The position numbers and the translations under genes are program-made. A model generated the notes under the pieces. It had not been told where the DNA came from. It saw nothing but the letters and a program-made list of their open reading frames with translations, and searched no databases. Below are positions 1 to 8,083 of a stretch of 64,000 bases of DNA, piece by piece. The stretch lies in the NCBI GenBank assembly GCA_017513245.1, contig JAFXGK010000008.1, positions 1 through 64,000 on the forward strand, read 5' to 3'. Each line of letters opens with the position of its first letter. Within the stretch, counting starts at the first letter, position 1. This DNA is from Clostridia bacterium. Its GTDB lineage: Bacteria; Bacillota; Clostridia; Oscillospirales; Acutalibacteraceae.

Positions 1-115
1 ATACTAGCGTATCATTTTTGTCCTTGTTTACTCCAAAATCTCTTTGGAATTGTCGGGTCCTTTTGTTTCTTATCGTTGTTTAATTTTCAAGGTTCAGTTG
101 CGCTCCCTTTTCAGG
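1..115 (-). ncRNA. Putative 16S rRNA operon leader (partial)
   Basis: Read on the minus strand, this stretch carries an ACCTTGAAAATTAAACAACG-type element, as commonly seen a short distance upstream of 16S rRNA in Firmicutes, where it contributes to antitermination and RNase III processing. A GC-rich hairpin-like stretch (GCGCCCT...AGGGaGCGC) lies just after the promoter. No open reading frame with a ribosome binding site is visible. The identification is by recognition of the leader motif; the mature rRNA would begin beyond base 1. Confidence 0.55.
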
Positions 116-122
116 GCGCCCG

Positions 123-154
123 ATTATAATACCACAACCATTCCCTATTGTCAA
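123..154 (-). promoter_or_regulatory. Strong sigma-A promoter, probably for an rRNA operon leaving the window
   Basis: On the minus strand TTGACA (154-149) is followed after 17 bases by TATTAT (131-126); an overlapping TATAAT lies at 128-123. Upstream (155-200) are A/T tracts resembling an UP element. The promoter lies just past the end of sigF and points toward base 1. Its strength and the leader that follows fit a ribosomal RNA operon, but the 16S gene itself is outside the window. Confidence 0.75.
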
Positions 155-240
155 CACTTTTTTACAAATATTTTTACAAAATTTTTGACTTTGGGTAAAT
201 TGTTTTATTACGTGGAAATTATTCCCCGAAAAACTTATCA

Positions 241-897
241 TTATTCACAAAGCAACTGCCGCAGGCGCCCTAAAATGCGCTTTTCACTGCGGGATACTTG
301 TACTTGAGTCATGGATAGGGCGGTTGCGATCTCCTGCTGAGTTTTGCCTTCGAAATAACGAAGTTTGATTAGTCGGCTCTCTTCCTGCGGCAGTCGGGCC
401 AGTACCTCGTCGAGCAGCAGCCTATCGGTCAGCATATCGCCGTTATCATTTACCGCTAAATCAAGTTCGCAGACCTCTTCCTCGCTTTCGTAGGTAAGCG
501 ATACCGTCGGTTGGGTCGCACACAGTGCTTCGGTTATTTCTTCGGGAGAGACCGATAAAAGTTCGGCAAGCCGGGCTACGGTGGGTTCGCCCTCTCCTCT
601 TTTTACTGCTCTTTCACATTCGTTTCGGATTTTCAGTGACAATTCCTTTACCCCGCGAGAGACCTTTATGCTGCCACCGTCGCGAAACATTCGCTTGATT
701 TCACCCAGTATTACGGGCACGGCATAGGTTGAAAAGCAGAAGCCGCGTTCGGGGTCGAAGCCGTCGTAGGCTTTTATAAGCCCGATACAGCCGACCTGAA
801 ACATATCATCGTATTCGAGGCCCTTACCCATAAAATGCTTGCAGCATGAATGCACAAGCCCCATATTGTCGGATAAGAATTTTTCACGCTCAAGCAT
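241..897 (-). CDS. sigF: RNA polymerase sigma-F factor, forespore-specific
   Basis: A 218-residue sigma-70 family protein with region 2 near residues 10-80 (core-binding and -10 recognition, including YDDMFQVGCIGLIKAYDGFD), region 3 in the middle and a C-terminal region 4 helix-turn-helix (EGKTQQEIATALSMTQVQVS). Sigma-F switches on forespore genes after asymmetric division and is held inactive by SpoIIAB. It is the last gene of the spoIIA operon and overlaps the end of spoIIAB by 8 bases, so translation is probably coupled. The length matches the family (about 250 in Bacillus, slightly shorter here). No spoVA genes follow; an rRNA-type promoter follows instead. Confidence 0.95.
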   Translation of the reverse strand: MLEREKFLSDNMGLVHSCCKHFMGKGLEYDDMFQVGCIGLIKAYDGFDPERGFCFSTYAVPVILGEIKRMFRDGGSIKVSRGVKELSLKIRNECERAVKRGEGEPTVARLAELLSVSPEEITEALCATQPTVSLTYESEEEVCELDLAVNDNGDMLTDRLLLDEVLARLPQEESRLIKLRYFEGKTQQEIATALSMTQVQVSRSEKRILGRLRQLLCE

Positions 898-1333
898 TTC
901 CGTTCAGACGCACGCTTATACGCTTTTTCATTGTAACGGTAGTACCCTTACCTTCACGTGAGGATACGCGAAGAGAATCCATAAAGCTCTGCATAACGGT
1001 AAAGCCAAGACCTGCGCGCTCGCCGCCTTCGGAGGAATAAAGCGGAGTCATAGCCTTTTCGACGTCGGCAATGCCGCAGCCCTTATCGCGTATTTTGATT
1101 TCTACCACATTGCACTCAAGAATACGAACCGATATGTAGATTTTGCCTATTTCGTTTTTATAGGCGTGTACTATGCAGTTGGTAACCGCCTCACTGACAG
1201 CGGTTTTAATATCGTTTATTTCCTCGAGCGTCGGGTCGAGCTGGGCTATAAAGGCGGTAACCGCCACACGTGAAAAGCTCTCGTTTGAGGAACGGGATAG
1301 CAAGGTCATTGTAAATTTATTTAACTGTTTCAT
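890..1333 (-). CDS. spoIIAB: Anti-sigma-F factor / serine kinase SpoIIAB
   Basis: A 147-residue GHKL-fold ATPase. The N box (EAVTNCIVHAY, residues 48-58) and G1 box (DKGCG, 83-87) bind ATP-Mg, and a glycine-rich AGLGFTVM segment forms the lid end. The protein binds and inhibits sigma-F in the predivisional cell and phosphorylates SpoIIAA on serine; dephosphorylated SpoIIAA reverses the inhibition. It lies between spoIIAA and sigF with overlaps on both sides (17 and 8 bases), the normal partner-switching arrangement. Length is typical for the family. Confidence 0.95.
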   Translation of the reverse strand: MKQLNKFTMTLLSRSSNESFSRVAVTAFIAQLDPTLEEINDIKTAVSEAVTNCIVHAYKNEIGKIYISVRILECNVVEIKIRDKGCGIADVEKAMTPLYSSEGGERAGLGFTVMQSFMDSLRVSSREGKGTTVTMKKRISVRLNGNA

Positions 1334-1652
1334 TTTTTAGTCCGCCTTTCTCTATCTTTGCAAGTCGTCCGAGCCCTGCCAGCTGCATTACCTTATATAT
1401 TTGCGGCGATGGGTTGGTTATTGAAAGCTCGGCGCCGTTTTGGGACAGCACTTTATATCTTCCCATCACGAGTCCAATGCCTGAACTGTCCATAAAAGTT
1501 ATATCTTTGAAATCAAGCACGAGCAGCGTTGGCATATTGGCTTCAATCGCGGCGTCTATCTCCTCGCGTATTTGTTTGGCCGAATGGTGGTCGAGTTCGC
1601 CCGATAAGTACGCTATCATAACGTCGCCGTTTACTTCTGTTTTAACCGACAT
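1317..1652 (-). CDS. spoIIAA: Anti-sigma-F factor antagonist SpoIIAA
   Basis: A 111-residue STAS-domain protein. The motif FMDSSGIGLVMGRYK contains the phosphorylatable serine (Ser57, second Ser of DSSG) that SpoIIAB phosphorylates and SpoIIE dephosphorylates. The ATG at 1652 is chosen over one 30 bases upstream because AAGGAGTG sits 6 bases before it and the protein then begins like known SpoIIAA. It is first in the spoIIA operon. The 94-base gap to folC holds an imperfect inverted repeat (1681-1705), but I do not see a clear sigma-H promoter. Confidence 0.95.
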   Translation of the reverse strand: MSVKTEVNGDVMIAYLSGELDHHSAKQIREEIDAAIEANMPTLLVLDFKDITFMDSSGIGLVMGRYKVLSQNGAELSITNPSPQIYKVMQLAGLGRLAKIEKGGLKNETVK

Positions 1653-1746
1653 AAAATCACTCCTTAAAATTGAAACGGACAAGCCTATATATAAGTATAA
1701 GGCTTATCCGCTTGGAAAATTGGCGCATTCGGTTGTCGAATTGAGG

Positions 1747-2958
1747 TTAAGAATAAAAGTCCTTGGCTTTTTGACGAATTTCGGACGCAAGATAAAGCGA
1801 GCCGAAAATAAAAACGGTATCGTCTCCTTTGGTGAGTTTTAAAGCGTGGTCAAGCGAATCGGCGGTCGTAACGTTCTCGCAGTAGGCTTTTGCTTTTAAG
1901 GCAAGTTCCTCGGCCGAGAGAGCGCGCGGATTATCGACCGTTACACAAATGACTCGCGACAAATACGGCAGTGTGACCGACAGTACCTCATCACAGTTTT
2001 TATCGGCCAGCATACCTATAATTGCGGTGGCACCCGCGTACTTTTTAAGCACACCTGCCAGCGCCTCTGCCCCGTGGGGGTTATGTGCACCGTCGAGCAA
2101 TACCGTAGGATTGTTTGAAAGAAGTTCAAGTCTTGCAGGGAATTGGGTATTGCCTATTCCCTTTTTGACCGCATCATAAGGAATGCCGAGAACATCCACT
2201 GCCTCTATTGCGAGCAGGGCGTTTTCGATTTGGTGTTCGCCTATTAGGCTTGTGAAATATTCCCTACCTTTATATATAAAACGGTTGCCGTGAAGGTCTG
2301 CGGACTGCACCTGTAACTCATTAACGTCCGGCACCGCCGCATCGGCATACGAGCGAATGACGCGCATTGCTTCGGGCTTTTGGGTATAGGTTGTCACAAC
2401 GGCGGAACCGCTTTTTATAATACCGCATTTTTCGGCCGCTATTTCCCCTATAGTACTGCCGAGGACCGCGGTATGGTCGAGCCCGATTCCCGTTATTATC
2501 GCCACGAGCGGAGCAGATATCACGTTTGTAGCGTCAAAACGGCCGCCAAGCCCCGTTTCGAGCACGACTATGTCGCACTCCCTATATTTATAATATAGGA
2601 ATGCCACGGCGGTTATAAACTCGAATTCGGTTACCTCGATGCCTGCATCGCGCACCATAGTAGCAAAACGGGCAAAATCGGTTTCGCTTATATATTCGCC
2701 GTTTACCTGTATGCGCTCGCGAAAGCAGATGATATAGGGCGAAATATAGAGTCCCGTACGTTTGCCTGCGGCAGAGAGTACGCTTGCGGTCATACTGCAG
2801 ACCGAGCCCTTACCGTTGGTGCCGGCTACGTGTATGAATTTTAAATCGTTTTGGGGGTTGCCGAGTTTTTGCATAAGAGCTCTTATTCGCTCGAGCCCTG
2901 CGTGGGTCGGAAAACGCGGCAATGCAGCCAAAAACTCAAGACTTTCTTTATAATTCAT
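1747..2958 (-). CDS. folC: Bifunctional dihydrofolate/folylpolyglutamate synthase
   Basis: A 403-residue Mur-ligase family enzyme that adds glutamate to dihydropteroate and/or tetrahydrofolates using ATP. The P-loop is GTNGKGSV near residues 46-53, and the C-terminal ligase domain holds the LDGAHNPHG motif. Length is normal (about 400-430). Start ATG at 2958 is preceded by AAAGGAAAAGG. It lies between the valS terminator and spoIIAA, in the same direction; valS-folC adjacency is common in Firmicutes. No unusual residues were noted. Confidence 0.93.
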   Translation of the reverse strand: MNYKESLEFLAALPRFPTHAGLERIRALMQKLGNPQNDLKFIHVAGTNGKGSVCSMTASVLSAAGKRTGLYISPYIICFRERIQVNGEYISETDFARFATMVRDAGIEVTEFEFITAVAFLYYKYRECDIVVLETGLGGRFDATNVISAPLVAIITGIGLDHTAVLGSTIGEIAAEKCGIIKSGSAVVTTYTQKPEAMRVIRSYADAAVPDVNELQVQSADLHGNRFIYKGREYFTSLIGEHQIENALLAIEAVDVLGIPYDAVKKGIGNTQFPARLELLSNNPTVLLDGAHNPHGAEALAGVLKKYAGATAIIGMLADKNCDEVLSVTLPYLSRVICVTVDNPRALSAEELALKAKAYCENVTTADSLDHALKLTKGDDTVFIFGSLYLASEIRQKAKDFYS

Positions 2959-2970
2959 AACCTTTTCCTT

Positions 2971-3008
2971 TAAAACGAAAGACCGTGTAAAGCAACACGG
3001 TCTTTTAT
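2971..3008 (-). terminator. Intrinsic terminator after valS
   Basis: An 11-bp perfect stem (AAAGACCGTGT / ACACGGTCTTT, 2978-2988 with 2995-3005) and 6-base loop, just after the valS stop and before folC. It has T-rich flanks on both sides, so it may be bidirectional. It suggests folC depends partly on read-through. Confidence 0.8.
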
Positions 3009-3009
3009 T

Positions 3010-5643
3010 TTACATTTGTTTTTTAATAGATTCGATGCTGCCCTTGAGCATTTCAATCTTATCGAGGGTCTTGGCGAGCTGTGCACGCTGGGTTTCGATA
3101 AGAGCCTGCGGAGCCTTGGCAACGAAGCCGGGGTTATTAAGCTTACGCTCAGAGAACTCCTTATCCTCTTCGGCCTTTTTAAGTTCCTTTTCAAGGCGAG
3201 CAAGTTCGGCTGTGAAGTCAACCAACTCGTTCATCGGGATATAGATGGTAGCATCATCGGTTACTACACGGGCTGCATCGGGCATGGAAAGTTCGATGTC
3301 AACCTCAACAGAGGAACCGCTTGCCAGCTTCATAAGCACGGGAGCGCCTGCCTCAAAGGTTGCGGGCGAAGATGTTTCAATGCAGAGCTTTGCCTTGCGG
3401 GAAGGGGCAACGTTCATCTCGGCACGGATGTTACGGATAGCCTTAACCGCTGCAATAATCTTCTCGAATTCGGCAACTTCTTCGGGGAACTCGATTTTCT
3501 CGTCGGCCTCGGGCCACTCGGCGGTCATAACCGTCTTACCTTCGTGGGGCAGCGTCTGCCAAATCTCTTCGGTGATGAAGGGCATAAAGGGATGTAACAA
3601 CTTCATGGTATTGGAGAATACGTAAACCAATACGGCCTTAACGGTCTTCTTGGCTTCGGCATCGTCGCCGTTTAAGCGAATCTTTGCAATTTCAACGTAC
3701 CAATCGCAGAATACGTCCCAAATAAAGTCGTAAAGTTTGCTTACGGCAAGTCCCAGCTCGTATTTATCGAGGTTCTGGGTTACCGCTGCGACAACCTCGT
3801 TATACTTAGCGAGTATCCACTTATCCTCCATTGCGAGGTTTTCGGGGATGTGGGGAGCAGGCTCGTTTTCGTCAAGGTTCATTAAAACGAAGCGAGCGGC
3901 ATTCCAAATCTTATTGGCGAAGTTGCGGCTTGCGCCTACGCGCTCGGGCGAGTAACGCATATCGTTTCCGGGGCTGTTACCGGTTGCCAGAGTGAAGCGA
4001 AGCGCATCGGCGCCGTACTTTTCTATTTCGAGGAGCGGGTCGATACCGTTGCCGAGCGATTTGGACATCTTTCTTCCCTCGGCATCACGAACGATACCAT
4101 GGAACAAAACGGTATCAAACGGGGCCTTACCGGTATACTCAAGACCGGAGAATATCATTCTGGAAACCCAGAAGAAGATAATATCGTAGCCGGTAACAAG
4201 GGTATTGGTCGGGTAGAAATATTTGTATTCGAGCGTCTCTTCGGGCCAGCCAAGGGTTGAGAAGGGCCAAAGAGCCGAAGAGAACCAGGTGTCAAGTGTA
4301 TCCTCATCCTGACGGAGATGTACGCTGCCGCACTTGGGGCAAACGGTAGGCTCTGCGCGAGAAACGATTACTTCGCCGCAATCGTCACAGTACCAGGCAG
4401 GAATGCGGTGACCCCACCAAAGCTGACGGGAAATACACCAGTCCTTAATATTCTCCATCCAGTTGAAATAGGTCTTTTCAAAGCGGTTCGGGATAAGGGT
4501 TATATCACCGTTCTTAACCGACTCGAGAGCGGGCTTTGCCAGCGGCTCCATCTTTACGAACCACTGCATGGAAATACGCGGTTCAACAACCGAGTTACAA
4601 CGGTAGCAGGAACCAACGTTGTGCTTCATGGGCTCAACCTTTACGAGGTAGCCGCCCTCTTCGAGGTCCTTTACGATTTCTTTGCGCGCATCGTAACGGT
4701 CAAGACCGCTGTATTTGCCGCAATCGTCGGTCATCTTGGCATCATCGGTCATAACGTTGATGACGGGCAGATTATGACGCAGGCCAACCTCAAAGTCGTT
4801 GGGGTCATGTGCGGGAGTAATCTTAACAACGCCGGTACCGAAATCCATTTCAACATAGGTGTCGGCAACGACGGGGATTTCGCGACCTACAAGCGGCAGA
4901 GTTACGGTCTTGCCAATGAGGTGTTTATATCTTTCATCGTCGGGATGTACTGCAACAGCGGTATCGCCAAGCATGGTTTCGGGACGGGTGGTGGCAAGAC
5001 AGAGCCAGCCGCTGCCGTCAGAAAGCGGATAACGAAGATGCCAGAAACTGCCGTCGTGCTCCTCATAGCTTACCTCGGCATCGGAGATGGAGGTGTGGCA
5101 ATGGGGGCACCAGTTTATAATGCGCTCACCGCGATAGATGAGTCCCTTTTCGTAAAGGCGAACGAAAACCTCGCGAACAGCCTTAGAGCAGCCCTCGTCG
5201 AGTGTGAAACGCTCACGTTCCCAGTCGCAGGAGGAGCCGAGCTTTTTAAGCTGAGAAATAATCGTTCCGCCGTATTTTTCTTTCCATTCCCAGGCGCGCT
5301 CTAAAAACTTTTCGCGGCCAAGGTCTTCTTTGGATATTCCCTCTTTGCGCATAGCCTCAACAATTTTTGCCTCGGTTGCGATGGATGCGTGGTCGGTGCC
5401 GGGCATCCAAAGTGCGCTGTAACCCTGCATACGCTTATAGCGAATGAGGATATCCTGAAGGGTCTGGTCCAGGGCGTGGCCCATATGGAGCTGACCCGTA
5501 ATATTCGGAGGAGGAATAACTATGGTATACGGTTTTTTGTTCTGGTCGACCTCGGCGTGGAAGAAGCCTCCGTCTAACCAAAATTTATAAAGTCGAGCCT
5601 CAACCTCATTCGGGTCGTAGGTTTTTGCAAGTTCTTTTTGCAT
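3010..5643 (-). CDS. valS: Valyl-tRNA synthetase
   Basis: An 877-residue class I aminoacyl-tRNA synthetase that charges tRNA-Val and edits misactivated threonine. The HIGH-type signature ([14 protein letters not shown]) is near residues 44-57 and KMSKS ([10 protein letters not shown]) is in the middle. A zinc-binding-like CPKCGSVHL segment, the CP1 editing insertion and a C-terminal lysine/glutamate-rich coiled coil are all present. Length matches Bacillus ValS (about 880). The start ATG has GGGGGA just upstream and its own promoter. No T-box leader is present: only about 30 bases separate the -10 box from the start. Confidence 0.97.
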   Translation of the reverse strand: MQKELAKTYDPNEVEARLYKFWLDGGFFHAEVDQNKKPYTIVIPPPNITGQLHMGHALDQTLQDILIRYKRMQGYSALWMPGTDHASIATEAKIVEAMRKEGISKEDLGREKFLERAWEWKEKYGGTIISQLKKLGSSCDWERERFTLDEGCSKAVREVFVRLYEKGLIYRGERIINWCPHCHTSISDAEVSYEEHDGSFWHLRYPLSDGSGWLCLATTRPETMLGDTAVAVHPDDERYKHLIGKTVTLPLVGREIPVVADTYVEMDFGTGVVKITPAHDPNDFEVGLRHNLPVINVMTDDAKMTDDCGKYSGLDRYDARKEIVKDLEEGGYLVKVEPMKHNVGSCYRCNSVVEPRISMQWFVKMEPLAKPALESVKNGDITLIPNRFEKTYFNWMENIKDWCISRQLWWGHRIPAWYCDDCGEVIVSRAEPTVCPKCGSVHLRQDEDTLDTWFSSALWPFSTLGWPEETLEYKYFYPTNTLVTGYDIIFFWVSRMIFSGLEYTGKAPFDTVLFHGIVRDAEGRKMSKSLGNGIDPLLEIEKYGADALRFTLATGNSPGNDMRYSPERVGASRNFANKIWNAARFVLMNLDENEPAPHIPENLAMEDKWILAKYNEVVAAVTQNLDKYELGLAVSKLYDFIWDVFCDWYVEIAKIRLNGDDAEAKKTVKAVLVYVFSNTMKLLHPFMPFITEEIWQTLPHEGKTVMTAEWPEADEKIEFPEEVAEFEKIIAAVKAIRNIRAEMNVAPSRKAKLCIETSSPATFEAGAPVLMKLASGSSVEVDIELSMPDAARVVTDDATIYIPMNELVDFTAELARLEKELKKAEEDKEFSERKLNNPGFVAKAPQALIETQRAQLAKTLDKIEMLKGSIESIKKQM

Positions 5644-5674
5644 GAGAATCCCCCAAAATGGTTATTGTTTGAAT

Positions 5675-5703
5675 ATAATATATCAATTTTTATCGTTTGT
5701 CAA
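5675..5703 (-). promoter_or_regulatory. Sigma-A promoter of valS
   Basis: TTGACA (5703-5698), 17-base spacer, TATTAT (5680-5675) on the minus strand, about 32 bases before the valS ATG. The 5' UTR is too short for a T-box riboswitch. Confidence 0.8.
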
Positions 5704-5798
5704 ACATTGGCAGTATTTTTTTATGCTCTTTCGGGACATAAATAATATTGTCAGACGAAATTTGATATATAATGCTTGCGTTTGTAGTTCGGCTGACA

Positions 5799-5820
5799 GC
5801 CGCCCGAATTATCGGGCGGC
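5799..5820 (-). terminator. GC-rich hairpin after parC
   Basis: A 9-bp perfect stem (GCCGCCCGA / TCGGGCGGC) with 4-base loop lies 6 bases after the parC stop. On the minus strand no U tract follows; on the plus strand TTATTTTAT follows. It may be a terminator of unusual type or a 3' stabilising hairpin. No plus-strand gene needs it. Confidence 0.55.
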
Positions 5821-5825
5821 TTATT

Positions 5826-8063
5826 TTATATCTTCATTTGTTCGCCCGAAATACCGTCGCGCTTTATGCTGCCCGCTGCAGGCAGGTTACGCGTACGGTA
5901 GCGGTGCGGATCCGACAACATACCGTCGGAATAAAGCTCGGCCGAGTAGATGCGCTGACCCTTTTTCTGGGTCATAACGGCGACGCCGCCGCTGTCCTTG
6001 GTTACCTTAGGCGCCAGCATACCCGTACCAAGCAGCAGCATTCTGCCGTTTGTAGAGGTAAGCAGAACGTCGCAATCCTCGGGTACGTAAAGCATTGTCG
6101 ACAGCGGGAACTTGCCGCAGTAGGCGTTAATAAGCTTTTTACGCTTGGTTTTAGTCTTATAGGCATCAAGCGGAACCTTAGCTATACGGCCGTTTTCGAA
6201 TACGAAGAGCATATAGCCCTTATAATCGACAGTGTCGACCATATATATCGCATTCTCCCCCTCGTCAAAGCTAAGCTTTGAGGGGATATATTCGCCCATT
6301 TGACTTGCCTTGCCGTCGGCCATTTCGTTAACGGTGGACTTATAAACCTGGCATTTATCGGTGAAGAATAAAAGCTCGTGGGTGTTGTTGGAATCGAAGG
6401 TTTGCGATATCACGTCACCCTCTTTAAGTTTTTGCTCGCCGCTCATACGAAGCGAAAGCGGAGTTATCTTCTTGAAGTAACCTTCCTTGGTGAAGAAAAG
6501 GTGTACGGGATAGTCTGCAACCTCTTCCTCCTCGACCGTTATCTGGTTTTCCTCGGCCGAGATGATGGCGGTTTTACGGTCGGCGCCATACTTTTCGGCA
6601 ACTGCCTCAAGTTCCTTTATGATTATGCGGAGCACCTTGCGGCGGTCACCGAGGATGCTTTCGAGCTCGGCAATCTCTTTTTCGAGATTTTCAACGTCGG
6701 CCAAGCGCTTTAAGATATACTCGCGGTTCAGGTGACGGAGTTTTATCTCGGCAACGTAGTCGGCCTGAATTTCGTCGATTCCGAAGCCAATCATAAGGTT
6801 GGGCACAACCTCGCGCTCTTCCTTGGTTTCGCGAACGATTTTAATCGCCTTATCGATATCGAGAAGTATCTTCTGAAGGCCCTTAAGCAGGTGATACTTT
6901 TCCTTGGCTTTTGTAAGGTTGAAGTAGGTTCTGCGCTTAACGCATTCAACACGGAATGCCGTCCACTCGGAGAGGATCTCCTTAATTCCCATAACACGGG
7001 GAGTTCCGCCGACGAGGATATTAAAGTTGCAGGAGAAGCTATCCTGCAGGGGGGTCATCTTAAACAGCTTTTGCATAAGCTTGTCGGCATCGGTGCCGCG
7101 CTTAAGGTCGAGCGTGATTTTGAGACCCGAAAGGTCGGTTTCGTCACGAATATCATTGATTTCGGTAATCTTTTTCTGCTTTGCAAGCTCGACGATTTTT
7201 TCGATTATCGCCTCGATTGTGGTGGTAGGCGGAATCTGCTTAATGTCGATGCAGTTTTGAGATTTATCGTATTCGTAGGTTGCGCGAATCTTAAAGCTGC
7301 CGAGACCCGTAGCGTAAATCTTTTCGAGCTCGTCACGGTTATAAAGCAGTTCGCCGCCGCCCGGGAAATCAGGTGCTGTAAGATAATCGGCAATGTTAAC
7401 GTCCTCGTCCTTGATATATTCTATCTCGGCTCGGCAAACCTCACGCAGGTTAAAGGGGCAGATATTATTGGCCATACCAACCGCGATACCCTTATTGGCG
7501 TTTACAAGCACCGTCGGGAAGGTTACGGGGAATAAGGTCGGCTCCTGCATAGAGGCGTCGTAGTTATCAACAAAGTCGACGGTGTCACTGCCGATATCAC
7601 GGAAAAGCTCGGCCGAAATGGCAGAAAGCTTGGCCTCGGTGTATCGGGGCGCGGCGTAGGCCATATCGCGTGAATAGGCCTTACCCATATTACCCTTTGA
7701 TTCAACGAAGGGATGAAGCAGAGCCTCGTTACCCTCGGTCAGACGAACCATCGTTTCATAGATGGCGGCGTCACCGTGGGGATTAAGGCGCATGGTCTGA
7801 CCTACGATGTTGGCCGACTTGGTCTTGGCGCCGTTTAAAAGGCCCATATTGTACATAGTGTAAAGCAGTTTGCGGTGAGAAGGCTTGAAGCCGTCAATCT
7901 CCGGTATGGCACGCGAGAGAATAACGCTCATCGCATAGGGCATATAGTTGATTTCAAGCGTTTCGGTTATAGGCTGCTCAACTATTGTACCTGCGCCTGC
8001 AATATATGCGTTTGCCACGGGGGCAGACGGTTTTATCTCGGTTTTTTTCTTTCTCGGAGGCAT
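5826..8063 (-). CDS. parC: DNA topoisomerase IV/gyrase subunit A-like protein (ParC-like)
   Basis: A 745-residue type IIA topoisomerase cleavage subunit. The winged-helix region contains the active-site tyrosine (AAPRYTEAKL, Tyr141), followed by the tower and a coiled-coil gate. The C-terminal domain is short and lacks a recognisable GyrA box (QRRGGKG), which favours a decatenating ParC role over gyrase. The sequence equivalent to the quinolone-resistance region reads NPHGDAAIYET: Ala where sensitive GyrA/ParC usually have Ser/Thr, and Glu in the nearby acidic position. It is 20 bases after parE with AAAGGGG before the ATG. Whether it is topo IV or a second gyrase-like enzyme is inferred from domain content. 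Confidence 0.85.
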   Translation of the reverse strand: MPPRKKKTEIKPSAPVANAYIAGAGTIVEQPITETLEINYMPYAMSVILSRAIPEIDGFKPSHRKLLYTMYNMGLLNGAKTKSANIVGQTMRLNPHGDAAIYETMVRLTEGNEALLHPFVESKGNMGKAYSRDMAYAAPRYTEAKLSAISAELFRDIGSDTVDFVDNYDASMQEPTLFPVTFPTVLVNANKGIAVGMANNICPFNLREVCRAEIEYIKDEDVNIADYLTAPDFPGGGELLYNRDELEKIYATGLGSFKIRATYEYDKSQNCIDIKQIPPTTTIEAIIEKIVELAKQKKITEINDIRDETDLSGLKITLDLKRGTDADKLMQKLFKMTPLQDSFSCNFNILVGGTPRVMGIKEILSEWTAFRVECVKRRTYFNLTKAKEKYHLLKGLQKILLDIDKAIKIVRETKEEREVVPNLMIGFGIDEIQADYVAEIKLRHLNREYILKRLADVENLEKEIAELESILGDRRKVLRIIIKELEAVAEKYGADRKTAIISAEENQITVEEEEVADYPVHLFFTKEGYFKKITPLSLRMSGEQKLKEGDVISQTFDSNNTHELLFFTDKCQVYKSTVNEMADGKASQMGEYIPSKLSFDEGENAIYMVDTVDYKGYMLFVFENGRIAKVPLDAYKTKTKRKKLINAYCGKFPLSTMLYVPEDCDVLLTSTNGRMLLLGTGMLAPKVTKDSGGVAVMTQKKGQRIYSAELYSDGMLSDPHRYRTRNLPAAGSIKRDGISGEQMKI

Positions 8064-8083
8064 ATAATACCCCTTTCTAAAAA

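Noticed and set aside
44..307. Small plus-strand frame at the left edge
   Set aside because: It runs through the rRNA-type leader, promoter and the end of sigF on the opposite strand, without a ribosome binding site.
5644..5698. T-box riboswitch upstream of valS
   Set aside because: Only about 30 bases separate the -10 box from the start; no T-box sequence or antiterminator is present.
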